A stretch of DNA of 64,000 nucleotides, from positions 1 through 64,000 of the forward strand of contig JBJXDZ010000060.1 in assembly GCA_046154645.1 (NCBI GenBank). Direction: 5' to 3'. The stretch comes from Ga0077555 sp046154645 (GTDB taxonomy: Bacteria; Pseudomonadota; Alphaproteobacteria; Rhizobiales; Hyphomicrobiaceae). Shown here one piece after another: positions 53,568 to 61,523 of the stretch (positions are counted from its first letter, which is position 1; every line of letters starts with the position of its first letter). The notes beneath the pieces are model-generated. The model was not told the origin of the DNA and ran no database searches. It saw only the letters and a program-made list of their open reading frames with translations. The position numbers and the translations under genes were made by a program.

Positions 53568-56063
53568 TCACTCGCCCGTCGACTGAGGCACCAGGGCGCC
53601 GGTCCTGACGGGCTTGGCTTTCCGGGCGTCGGACTTGGGGGTGGCGGGCGCGGCGGGTTTCGTTGGCATTGGTGCGCTGGCTGCCGCGCGCGGCTTGTTG
53701 CGCTGTTCCAGATCGTTGAGCAGGACTTCGAGCAAGGGTGCTGCCACCTGTGCGGCGTGCAGGCTGCGCCCGAACGGTTCCCTGGTCGAGCCGGTGCCGA
53801 CAACAACGACGTAGGAAAAGGCTTGGCCGTTGGCGAACTGCAGGCCACCCGCCACCCACACGTCGACCGTCTGGTTGGGGTCGTCGTTGGTGTCGGTGCC
53901 GGTCTTGGCGAAATGCAGCTTGAGTCCCGGACGCTCCGTCGCGCACCAGTGGGACAGGCTTTTCAGCGTACCTTGCGCCGTACCCTGCTGGCGATAGCAG
54001 AGCGGCGCCTGCAGCACGGTTTTGACGAAGCCGTGCGCATGTGGGCGCATCAACCGGTTCGGCACGATGGCCGTGGACTCCGCCGGCACGGACGTATCGG
54101 GCTTGTCGCCGCGTTCCAGCGCCTTGATCAGTGTCGGCATGGCGACCGGACGATGCCCTTCGCCGACCAGACCACCCAGGATGACGCCAGCCATGTGATG
54201 CACGCGGCGCGGCGAGCCCGAGATCAAGCCCCGCACGGCGGCCGTCGATGGCGGCGTTGCCTCGGCCTCAGTCGCAGCTGGCGGCATGTTGAAACCGAAG
54301 CCATCGATCAGCCGCTTGATGCGGGACTGGCCGAGGTTGGCGGCGCGCCATTCGACGGGCCGGTTGAGCGAGCAGGCGAACGCCACGATGGCGCGGCGCG
54401 TGCGCGGTGTTGTGCCATCGCCCTTGGCGCAACTGTCGAGGCCGCTTGCTGGCGCCATGGCGTCGGTATAGGGCGTGTCGGGTCCATCCTGGTGCTCGTT
54501 GCCGGCGGCGATGGCCACCAGCATCTTGCCGGTCGAGGCAATGCGGCGTGGCTCGCGGGCCGGAATGTAGCGGCCAGTCGCGCCGTCGCGGGCATAGGGC
54601 GAGCCGAAGTAGGCGGCATTCTCACCACTGTCGAAGTAGCGCACGATCTCGCCTTTGGCATTGGCTGCAACGACGATGATGTGCGGCAGCTTGGCGCCAC
54701 CCTTGCCCGGTTCGATCAAGCTGGGATCGAGCACGAAGCCTGGATTGAGCTTGTCGCTGACGCGCGGGTGCAGTCTGGCCAACTCGGCGCGGACTTGCTG
54801 CGAGAAAGCAAGGTTGTCCGAGACATCGAACGTCGTGGTGACGCCGCGGGCCTGCTCGCGCCAGCCGAAGCCGTACAGGTCCTTCAATTCCTCGCGCAGG
54901 CCGAAGCGGGCCGTCGGCAGAAGTGCGTTGGCGCGGATCATGGGATTGGCCTGAGCGCGGCGTGCGAGGGCCGGCGCATACTGCTCCAGCGCCTCCTGCA
55001 GCTTCGGGCGCACCTTCGGGTCTGGCGGTCCGCCGGCCATCGCCACCAGCTCGAACAGGATCTGGCGGCGCTCGGACTCGTCCTTGACCAGCCGCTCGGC
55101 GCACGTGCGGGCGCGCACCTCGGTGATGTAGCGCCAGTGGTCGAGGCGCACAGCATTGAGCTGATCGCTGCCCTCGAGCAGGATGATCGGCTTGTTGACG
55201 GCGGAGGCAAGCACGAACTGCTCAGCCGTGGTGAGATCCTTGGCTTCCTTGCCGAACACGACGCGAGCTGTCATCTCGACGCCGTGCAGCGGCGCGCCAC
55301 CCGTCCGTTGCGCCAGCCAGAGGTGATTGGCGGCCCATTGCTTCAAGGGCGTCTGGTCGCCGCCCCGCGTCAACTCGTGATAGATGACCGGCGCCAGCCA
55401 CCATTCGCCCAGCTTGCGGCGCAGCTTCTTGAATCCGCCCTCGCGCGCGTCCGGTGGCGTCTTATAGATCACGCGCACGAATTGCATCGGCAGCGTCGAA
55501 CCGCCAACCCCAAGCGTCGGCCGCTTCAGCGCGATCGAGCGTTTCACCGAGGAATATGGGATCTTCAGCACGCCCATCAGATCGATGCCGTAGGGATTGA
55601 GCGGGCCGCCGATGTAGCGGTCCTCATGATAGGAGAGGCACTTCCAGTAGGCCTCGGGCACCTCGCGCACGGGGATCGACTTGTGATCCGGATTGGCCGT
55701 ATAGCCACCCATCTCGATCGACGCATCGGTCCAGTTGACGTCGCGCTGGCTGTCGAGGCGAGGGTCGAAGGTGCCGATGAAGTTGCCCTTGGGATCGTAG
55801 ATGGCGGTGGCGAGCCAGCGTTCGGCGTCGTAGCGCAGCTTGTCGCCGAGGTAGTGGTGACCGATGAAGCCGCGCAACGGCGCCAGCACGTAGACCAGCA
55901 GCAGGGCGAAGGCCACATAGGCAACCCCGGCCGTCACGACATGGCGCAGCGGGCCAAGCTTGGGATTGAACGCCACCGTCGAGAACAGGAAGCGGCCGAG
56001 GCGCGCCACCACGCCGAGCACAAGCTCGATGGCGTGGGTGAACAATCGCAGCAGTGCGAGCAT
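53568..56063 (-). CDS. Class A penicillin-binding protein (transglycosylase/transpeptidase)
   Basis: An 831-residue envelope enzyme. The membrane anchor lies near residues 45-65 (VVTAGVAYVAFALLLVYVLA). The GT51 domain (about 110-290) has the catalytic Glu in YHEDRYIGG and GGSTLPMQFVR, but the usual EDxxFxxHxG is altered. The transpeptidase domain has IASTGKML (S-x-x-K), ACSLN (S-x-N) and HFAKTGT (K-T-G). The last 50 residues are Pro/Ala/Lys-rich. Unlike typical PBP1a it has a long insert in the GT51 active-site region. Confidence 0.87.
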   Translation of the reverse strand: MLALLRLFTHAIELVLGVVARLGRFLFSTVAFNPKLGPLRHVVTAGVAYVAFALLLVYVLAPLRGFIGHHYLGDKLRYDAERWLATAIYDPKGNFIGTFDPRLDSQRDVNWTDASIEMGGYTANPDHKSIPVREVPEAYWKCLSYHEDRYIGGPLNPYGIDLMGVLKIPYSSVKRSIALKRPTLGVGGSTLPMQFVRVIYKTPPDAREGGFKKLRRKLGEWWLAPVIYHELTRGGDQTPLKQWAANHLWLAQRTGGAPLHGVEMTARVVFGKEAKDLTTAEQFVLASAVNKPIILLEGSDQLNAVRLDHWRYITEVRARTCAERLVKDESERRQILFELVAMAGGPPDPKVRPKLQEALEQYAPALARRAQANPMIRANALLPTARFGLREELKDLYGFGWREQARGVTTTFDVSDNLAFSQQVRAELARLHPRVSDKLNPGFVLDPSLIEPGKGGAKLPHIIVVAANAKGEIVRYFDSGENAAYFGSPYARDGATGRYIPAREPRRIASTGKMLVAIAAGNEHQDGPDTPYTDAMAPASGLDSCAKGDGTTPRTRRAIVAFACSLNRPVEWRAANLGQSRIKRLIDGFGFNMPPAATEAEATPPSTAAVRGLISGSPRRVHHMAGVILGGLVGEGHRPVAMPTLIKALERGDKPDTSVPAESTAIVPNRLMRPHAHGFVKTVLQAPLCYRQQGTAQGTLKSLSHWCATERPGLKLHFAKTGTDTNDDPNQTVDVWVAGGLQFANGQAFSYVVVVGTGSTREPFGRSLHAAQVAAPLLEVLLNDLEQRNKPRAAASAPMPTKPAAPATPKSDARKAKPVRTGALVPQSTGE

Positions 56064-56429
56064 CGGTGGCCGCCAGTTGGAGTTGCTGCCGGCGCAATCT
56101 CAACGCGCACACTCCGGCAGCTGGCGGGATAGACCTTCTTTGTGGCCCGTCCTGGGCCCGTTTGTGGGGCTTTTGTGGCGCCTTCAGATGTCGACTACGC
56201 ATCCGGCGCGCTGCAATGCCTTCAGATGCCCGTCGCAATGATGCCCCGCCTCCGGCGCGAGGTGCGGCCAGGACCGGGCGAATGCGGCAGCGGGCGGCCA
56301 CGGCGTGCTGGAGATCGTATCGCGATGCACCCCGGCAACCCGCCGGCATTTGCCGAGGGCAAGCAAATGCCGGGGTGACGCTGCTTGTCGAAGCGATGAC
56401 TTGCCCTGCCCCTCCAGTCCGGCGCGGCG
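56064..56429. other. Intergenic region between SDR and PBP genes
   Basis: 366 bp with no supported ORF. It contains overlapping alternative hairpins at 56328-56377 and should hold the PBP promoter. Confidence 0.4.
56328..56377 (-). other. Mutually exclusive hairpins downstream of the SDR gene
   Basis: CACCCCGGCA (56328-56337) pairs exactly with TGCCGGGGTG (56368-56377), while CCGGCATTTGC (56343-56353) pairs exactly with GCAAATGCCGG (56363-56373). The right arms overlap, so only one stem can form at a time. It may be a terminator of the SDR gene or a folded leader of the PBP gene. Confidence 0.5.
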
Positions 56430-57182
56430 TCAGTGAAAGAAACGACCGGAGTCGATGACCATGGTCTGGCCGGTCATCGTCTCCGTTTTGCACATCGTCA
56501 CCACCATGTCGGCGCAGTCGTCCTTGTCGGCAGCCCGCTTCAGCAGCGATGACGCGGCAGAATTCTGAACCTGTGTCGGCAACAGATTGGCCGTCGCGCG
56601 CGTGCCTTCCAGCAGGCCTGGCGCCACGCAATTGACCAGCACCTGCGGCGCCAGCGCCACCGCCATACACTTGGTCAGATGGATAAGCCCTGCCTTTGAC
56701 ACCGCATAAGCGATCGAGGAGCCCGTGGGCCCGAGACCGGCGACGGACGAGATATTGACGATCCGCCCGCTACCTTGCGCCTGCATCACGCCGCCCACCG
56801 CCTTGATGGCCAGCATCGGTCCGGTCAGGTTGATGGTCATGATCTTGTTCCACTCCTCGAGCGTCAGCTTGTCGAGGTCCTTGAAGGGAATGGCGATGTT
56901 ATAGGCGGCGTCATTGACCAGGATGTCGAGGCGCCCGAAGCGCTTCACAACGGTATCGACCATCCGGGCGATGTCCGCAGGCACCGCCAAATCACAGCCG
57001 ATCGCCGCCGCCTCGACGCCGTACTGCTGGGTCATGTTGCCGGCCACGACTTCGGCATCGCTCTTGCTGCGCGCATAAACCACCGCCAGCTTGACGCCTT
57101 CCGCTGCCAGCTTATGGCAAATGCGCTGGCCGAGGCCACCGTTGCCACCCGTCACGACTGCCACTTTGCCCTTGAGATCCAT
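56430..57182 (-). CDS. SDR-family oxidoreductase (FabG-like)
   Basis: A 250-residue short-chain dehydrogenase. The cofactor motif VVTGGNGGLGQRICHKLA lies at residues 8-25, VNDAAYN replaces the usual NNAG, ISSVAGLGPTG carries the catalytic Ser, and YAVSKAG gives Tyr/Lys. Start at ATG 57182, with AGGAG upstream; GTG 57191 is an alternative. The substrate is unknown. Confidence 0.9.
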   Translation of the reverse strand: MDLKGKVAVVTGGNGGLGQRICHKLAAEGVKLAVVYARSKSDAEVVAGNMTQQYGVEAAAIGCDLAVPADIARMVDTVVKRFGRLDILVNDAAYNIAIPFKDLDKLTLEEWNKIMTINLTGPMLAIKAVGGVMQAQGSGRIVNISSVAGLGPTGSSIAYAVSKAGLIHLTKCMAVALAPQVLVNCVAPGLLEGTRATANLLPTQVQNSAASSLLKRAADKDDCADMVVTMCKTETMTGQTMVIDSGRFFH

Positions 57183-57358
57183 GCGCGCCACTCCTGTTGC
57201 TCATAGCTCAGAGATTGGGCGAGGAATGCGCGTAGGGCAACAGAAGGATCCGCGCAGTTTCGACTGGCAGCCAACCGCCCGCAACACACGGAGGATGCGG
57301 GCCCGGCGCATTCAATCAGATCGGGCGCGACTGTCAGGATGAAATGCCTCAGCGGCAG

Positions 57359-57661
57359 TCAAAAACATTTTCTTATCCAGATCGACGCGTTACCAGCGAC
57401 GCTGACAGGAGCGATATGCACGCGATCTGGCATCAGCGGGAGCAGCCGATCCAATAGTTTCTGCGAGACGAACGGACCTGTTGCATCTGATACTCTTGGG
57501 AAACGCGCCCGAAACCAGTGGCGACCAGCAACTGCTTGCTTGGAGAATGTCAGGTTCACGGGTCGACCTCGGCCGTCCTTGATGACGCCACTGCCGTCAT
57601 CCGTGGTATTGAGACTGAATATGGCCGGCGTGTGAGCTGTAATGGTGACCCGATCACGCAT
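57359..57661 (-). CDS. Hypothetical protein or gene remnant
   Basis: A 100-residue frame starting MRDRVTITAHTPAIFSLNTT and ending SVAGNASIWIRKCF. The N-terminal AHTPAIFSLNT resembles bacterial Ig/TIG-type repeats of secreted proteins, but the rest does not follow that pattern and there is no signal peptide. Possibly a decayed fragment. The flanking 57183-57358 and 57662-57987 hold no ORF I can support. Confidence 0.25.
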   Translation of the reverse strand: MRDRVTITAHTPAIFSLNTTDDGSGVIKDGRGRPVNLTFSKQAVAGRHWFRARFPRVSDATGPFVSQKLLDRLLPLMPDRVHIAPVSVAGNASIWIRKCF

Positions 57662-57987
57662 GACGAATCCAGAATAGGTAGCCGGGGGGAAGTATGTACG
57701 TGACGTACCAATTTTAGCGCGCCCCTGCCATGTTGGCGTATGGAGCTGGTCTGGTGTGTGTCGCGTTGGCGCTTGTTGTGGATGAGCGAATCAGATCAGT
57801 TCGCACTTGCGCGAGTGCACATAAAGAGCCCTTTATGTGTTGGGGAGCCTCAGGCAAGCAGGAGACAGAGCGATGATGCGGCACGCTCTATGTGGTCAAC
57901 GGATTAACTTCTCGTTTACCGGATCACCCCAGCATGGGGTTCGTTGCGCCTAACGGGCGCATCTGCAACAATACGGGTTCACGAAGC

Positions 57988-58020
57988 GGTGGAGCCGAGG
58001 GGAATCGAACCCCTGAGGCC
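57988..58020 (-). other. tRNA-like 3' end (T-arm plus acceptor strand), possible attachment site
   Basis: On the minus strand: a T-stem-loop AGGGG-TTCGATT-CCCCT, then CGGCTCC and ACC. This is an exact tRNA/tmRNA-type 3' end, but no matching GGAGCCG acceptor strand, D-arm or anticodon arm exists upstream, so it is not a full tRNA. Such 3' pieces are left as att sites by integrative elements, and accessory DNA follows to 60.4 kb. Confidence 0.5.
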
Positions 58021-58129
58021 ATGGATAGGAAGCCCGGACTCGCACCAGCCGGCCCCGCCCTTCGTGGACAAACGCGACTGGTTGTCGAATCAACACGACG
58101 GCCGGACTCAGTCAGATTCGGGTGAAATT

Positions 58130-58303
58130 GTGAAGGCCAAGAAAGCAACATCGCCGGTTGAATCTGCTCCATCCAATGTCGAGCTATTTGAGCGCACGGT
58201 GAAGAAGCTGCTTTCGACGCCACCCGTGAAGATTAAGGACATGAAGAAAGGGGCCGCGCCAAAGCGCGACCCCCATTCTTCTGGGAAGGGCTCGAAGTCT
58301 TAA
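58130..58303 (+). CDS. Small basic hypothetical protein (57 aa)
   Basis: A GTG-started frame, VKAKKATSPVESAPSNVELF then ERTVKKLLSTPPVKIKDMKK, with a Lys-rich tail. The ELFERTVKKLLSTPP stretch looks like the helical core of short accessory-element proteins, but I cannot name a family. The frame is open further upstream only because it runs antisense through the tRNA-like piece, so the start is placed at 58130. Confidence 0.4.
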   Translation: MKAKKATSPVESAPSNVELFERTVKKLLSTPPVKIKDMKKGAAPKRDPHSSGKGSKS

Positions 58304-58335
58304 GCTGTCCAGGCGGCTTCGAGTTCCTTCCGGGT

Positions 58336-58653
58336 TTAGTTCGGCTTTGGAAGTGAACCTGTGGCGTGCATTTCCATGCCGGCGATGATCTGTCGGAGTT
58401 GTGCGGCCATGTCGGGAACCCCGATGAGGGGTATGACAAGGTCGATGCTGGGAACGCGGGCGAGAGTAACGCTTGTTGTGCCCGTAGCATTGGTGGTGAA
58501 TGTGGGGCGCACTACGCTGAAGATCATGTGCAAATTTCCAGCAATCACCTGCGATCCCGTCAATTCAGTCACAAGGACTTCATTGACGGTGTCCGGCTTG
58601 GATAACGGCAGGACGACGTTTTGCGCCGCAAGCGGCGTCTTGGGAGATGACAT
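58336..58653 (-). CDS. Hypothetical protein (105 aa)
   Basis: A soluble protein with beta-rich character: NEVLVTELTGSQVIAGNLHM, FSVVRPTFTTNATG, then VPSIDLVIPLIGVPDMAAQL and a C-terminal helix. AAAGGAACA lies before the ATG at 58653. It is unrecognised, and its neighbours (IS1595 transposase, tRNA-like scrap) mark it as accessory DNA. On the other strand, a short frame NWAYKWENGAVYVSADGGVT (58714-58813) also looks protein-like but has no start of its own. Confidence 0.45.
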   Translation of the reverse strand: MSSPKTPLAAQNVVLPLSKPDTVNEVLVTELTGSQVIAGNLHMIFSVVRPTFTTNATGTTSVTLARVPSIDLVIPLIGVPDMAAQLRQIIAGMEMHATGSLPKPN

Positions 58654-58935
58654 GTCATCTGTTCCTTTGTTGGTTGGTCCATCGACGCAAAGGCAACCAA
58701 CGCAACAGCCCAACTGGGCTTACAAATGGGAGAACGGTGCCGTCTACGTTTCCGCCGATGGTGGCGTGACGTGGCGGCTATTCATGTACTTTCCGGGGAG
58801 TAAAACGCCCTAGGTGACGCTCAACAAGCGTTGAGCGTATACATTGCCCCAATCCTGCAACTATTGCGATTCTAAGGTCATGACAAGCGCTTGGCTCGCC
58901 ATCGCAAGAAACGCTTTGCTCTCTGCTTCCGAGTT

Positions 58936-59862
58936 CTAGGCGTCACGAGTTGACCTATAGGTTAACCGTTTGCCACCGATGCCTTTAAGGGCCGCAACCG
59001 CTCGATCCGTGTCATCGACATCCAGAGCCGCGCGGTGGTTCCACTTGAAACTGACCTCGTTGACGTACCGTTGCAGGTGGGCTTCGCTGACCGCGTGATG
59101 AGTGCCGTACATCTGGCGCTTCAGAATGGCGAAGAAGCTTTCGGCCGATTGGATGTGTGACTTGCCGTCCTTGGACACGTACTCGCCAGCACTGTGGTTG
59201 ACGGCGTGGTGCTCCGCGAACTCGCGGCCGGTCCAGTAGTATTGCAGGGCGTCGTCTGTGTTGAGAGTGGACTTGCGGCTCGCTTGCGTGACCAAGGTTT
59301 CCTGCAACGTTTTGGCGGTGACGTCAGCAACATGCCTGGCCCGAACTTCGCCGCCACGCTCAACTAGCGCTTGAACCGGATGCTTCTTCGGGATCGGCTT
59401 GCCACGGTGAACGTTCTTGGCCTTGCCGCCCACAAATGTCTCGTCGCTTTCGACGATCTTGCCTTCACCGCCGATCGGTCCTGGCGTCGGTGAATTGGTC
59501 CTCATGGCCTCGCGAATGCGGTGGCACATAAACCACGCGGTTTTGTAAGTCACGCCGAGTGTACGGTGAATTTGGTGCGCGCTGATACCCTTCTTCGATG
59601 ACGTCATGAGGAAGGTCAGAAGCAGCCATTTATTCAGCGGTACTTTCGAGTCTTCGAAAACCGTTCCAACAGTAATCGAGTAGGGTTTCTCACAAGCCTT
59701 GCACTTGTAAACACCGGGGCGTGTGCTCTTGCCTTGGAGTTTCGTACCTTCGTGTTTCGCGCCGCACTTGGGGCATACCGGACCTTCCGGCCAGCGCTGA
59801 GCTTCCAGAAACTCGCGAGCCGCTTCGGCAGTTTGGAATATGGGGTTCGTAAGGTCGATCAT
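58936..59862 (-). CDS. IS1595-family transposase (ISXO2-like)
   Basis: 308 residues. A zinc-ribbon N-terminus (CPKCGAK...CKACEKPYS, residues 31-63) and an ISXO2-like DDE domain (KIVESDETFVGGKAKNVHRG; STLNTDDALQYY; HIQSAESFFAILKRQMYGTH; YVNEVSFKWNHR) are complete. GGGAGCG precedes the ATG. The frame is intact and may be active. I could not fix the terminal inverted repeats; GTATAC-containing stretches occur on both sides (58837, 59924). A 9-bp-arm hairpin at 58817-58838 lies just beyond the 3' end. Confidence 0.88.
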   Translation of the reverse strand: MIDLTNPIFQTAEAAREFLEAQRWPEGPVCPKCGAKHEGTKLQGKSTRPGVYKCKACEKPYSITVGTVFEDSKVPLNKWLLLTFLMTSSKKGISAHQIHRTLGVTYKTAWFMCHRIREAMRTNSPTPGPIGGEGKIVESDETFVGGKAKNVHRGKPIPKKHPVQALVERGGEVRARHVADVTAKTLQETLVTQASRKSTLNTDDALQYYWTGREFAEHHAVNHSAGEYVSKDGKSHIQSAESFFAILKRQMYGTHHAVSEAHLQRYVNEVSFKWNHRAALDVDDTDRAVAALKGIGGKRLTYRSTRDA

Positions 59863-59915
59863 CTGACGCTCCCGTCTGTCTCTGAAAAGAGATATAGGGC
59901 ATCAGGGTAGGTACG

Positions 59916-60419
59916 TCAAGTATACAAATCCCTAGCCGGGGCCTTTGGATTCAAAAACGACAATGTAAGAGGGAAAAACTCGTGAACCCCGTTCTCGAGA
60001 GACTCGACCGCGCTCTTCCACTGATCAGAGACCAACGGATAAAAAAAGTACGAAGAAGCAAGCTTGACGCGCAACATTGCATGGATGATTTGCCAGTGTT
60101 CGATCGTTTTCGGTTTTTGACCTGAAACGTAGCGAACCTTCTCCATGAGGGCCGGATCCATCGGGAACTCGCGACGATCGAACAGCAATTCGTACGCGGG
60201 TGCCGACGGGTCCAGCTCAAGGAGTCTCTTATGTTGCGCTAGAGCTATGGCCTGCTCCTCCTCTGTGGGTAGGCCGTCCCACGTGCCTCGAAATATCCCG
60301 GTTATAGGATCTTTGACAGCAGGCTTAAACCGAGTAAGAAAGCTGCGCGCATCTCGCCCATCGATCATGGCATAAAACGGCGCATCGACAAGTGGCGGGC
60401 GTGGCCATTTCTCAGCCAT
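59916..60419 (-). CDS. Hypothetical protein (167 aa)
   Basis: A soluble protein: MAEKWPRPPLVDAPFYAMID, then GRDARSFLTRFKPAVKDP, EEEQAIALAQHKRLLELDPS and IIHAMLRVKLASSYFFYPLV. GGAG precedes the ATG at 60419. There are no membrane segments and no family that I recognise. It lies between the IS1595 transposase and the OmpA/MotB-like gene. Its codon use (AAGAAG, AGA, TTT) looks less GC-biased than its neighbours, which suggests transfer. Confidence 0.55.
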   Translation of the reverse strand: MAEKWPRPPLVDAPFYAMIDGRDARSFLTRFKPAVKDPITGIFRGTWDGLPTEEEQAIALAQHKRLLELDPSAPAYELLFDRREFPMDPALMEKVRYVSGQKPKTIEHWQIIHAMLRVKLASSYFFYPLVSDQWKSAVESLENGVHEFFPLTLSFLNPKAPARDLYT

Positions 60420-60488
60420 GCTTCTGGCTCCGATCCAGCTCAATCCTGTAGACGGGAATCGACTCCCCAGGCACCCGGGCCCGCCGCC

Positions 60489-61520
60489 TCACCTGTTGGT
60501 CAGTTTCAGCTCGATGCGGCGGTTGCGGCGGAAGACGTCGTCGGTGTTGCCGTCTTCGAGTGGGGCGAACTCGCCGTACCCCGCGGCCACCAATCGGCGG
60601 GGGGAGACGCCGCGACTGATCAGGTACTTGACCACCGACGTGGCGCGCGCACTCGACAGTTCCCAGTTGGAAGGGAACTCCCGGCTGGCGATGGGGCGCG
60701 CGTCGGTGTGGCCATCCACCTGCAGCACCCAATCGATCTCGGCGGGAATCTGCCGTTCGACCTCGACGATGGCCCGGGCGAGTTGATCGAGCGCCGACAA
60801 GCCCTCGACGGTCATTTGAGCCTGGCCCGAAGGGAACAGCACCTCCGACTGGAACACGAAGCGGTCGCCAACCACACGAATATCACGGCGGTCTTTCAGC
60901 AATTCGCGGATGCGGCCGAAGAAATCCGAGCGATAACGCTGCAATTCCTGCACCTGTCGCGCCAGCACGACGTTGAGACGCGCCCCCAGGTCCGATATCC
61001 GCGTCTGCGCGTCCTTGTCCTTGGCCTCCGCGGCTTGCAGGGCTTCGTTCAACGCCGCGATCTGGCGCCGCAGGTTGGCCAGCTGCTGGTTCAGCAGATC
61101 GACTTTGGCCAGCGCCTCGTTGGAAATCTTCTTCTCGTCATCCAGTTCCTTCGACAGGCCCGAGATGCGGCCAGCCGCGGCCGCGGCCTTCTCATCGCCA
61201 AGGCCCGTGATGCCCAGGATCTTGGCGTTCTCTGCCTTCAACGCGGCGAGCGAGGCTTGCAACGCTGCCAGCTCATCCTGCGCCTGTTGCCCTTTGCCCT
61301 TCTCGAGCGAAAGAAGATTGGTCAGCTCGGCGATCTGCCGTGTCAAACGCTTCAGCGCGTTGTCCTTGCCCGAGGCTTCCTGACTGACAAAATGCTGCGT
61401 CAGCATGAAAATCGACAGCAGGAACGTCATGGTCAGCAGCAGCGTCGAGAGCACGTCGATGTAGCCCGGCCAGAACTCGCCGTACTCCGACGTTCGACGC
61501 GCGCGTCCACCACGGGCCAT
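60489..61520 (-). CDS. MotB/OmpA-like peptidoglycan-binding membrane protein
   Basis: 343 residues. A single N-terminal membrane span (IDVLSTLLLTMTFLLSIFML, about 21-40) leads into a long coiled coil (about 55-200), then an OmpA/MotB domain with VLQVDGHTDARPI, SARATSVVKYLISRGV and NRRIELKLTNR, which grips peptidoglycan. Its start follows the MotA-like gene by 3 bp. It is not a flagellar MotB by context; such pairs form proton-driven envelope machines of unknown task. Confidence 0.88.
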   Translation of the reverse strand: MARGGRARRTSEYGEFWPGYIDVLSTLLLTMTFLLSIFMLTQHFVSQEASGKDNALKRLTRQIAELTNLLSLEKGKGQQAQDELAALQASLAALKAENAKILGITGLGDEKAAAAAGRISGLSKELDDEKKISNEALAKVDLLNQQLANLRRQIAALNEALQAAEAKDKDAQTRISDLGARLNVVLARQVQELQRYRSDFFGRIRELLKDRRDIRVVGDRFVFQSEVLFPSGQAQMTVEGLSALDQLARAIVEVERQIPAEIDWVLQVDGHTDARPIASREFPSNWELSSARATSVVKYLISRGVSPRRLVAAGYGEFAPLEDGNTDDVFRRNRRIELKLTNR

Positions 61521-61523
61521 AGC

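Noticed and set aside
53490..56132. 880-codon open frame on the plus strand
   Set aside because: It lies exactly antisense to the PBP gene. Its protein is His/Arg/Gly-rich with no domain, as expected from GC-rich antisense codons.
57944..58129. N-terminal part of the plus-strand frame reading VEPRGIEPL
   Set aside because: This is the classic spurious translation of the antisense strand of a tRNA T-arm; the coding start was moved to 58130.
57988..58140. Two-piece (permuted) tmRNA gene
   Set aside because: The 3' acceptor end fits, but no matching 5' acceptor strand or tag-peptide coding segment (ANDN-type) is found on either side.
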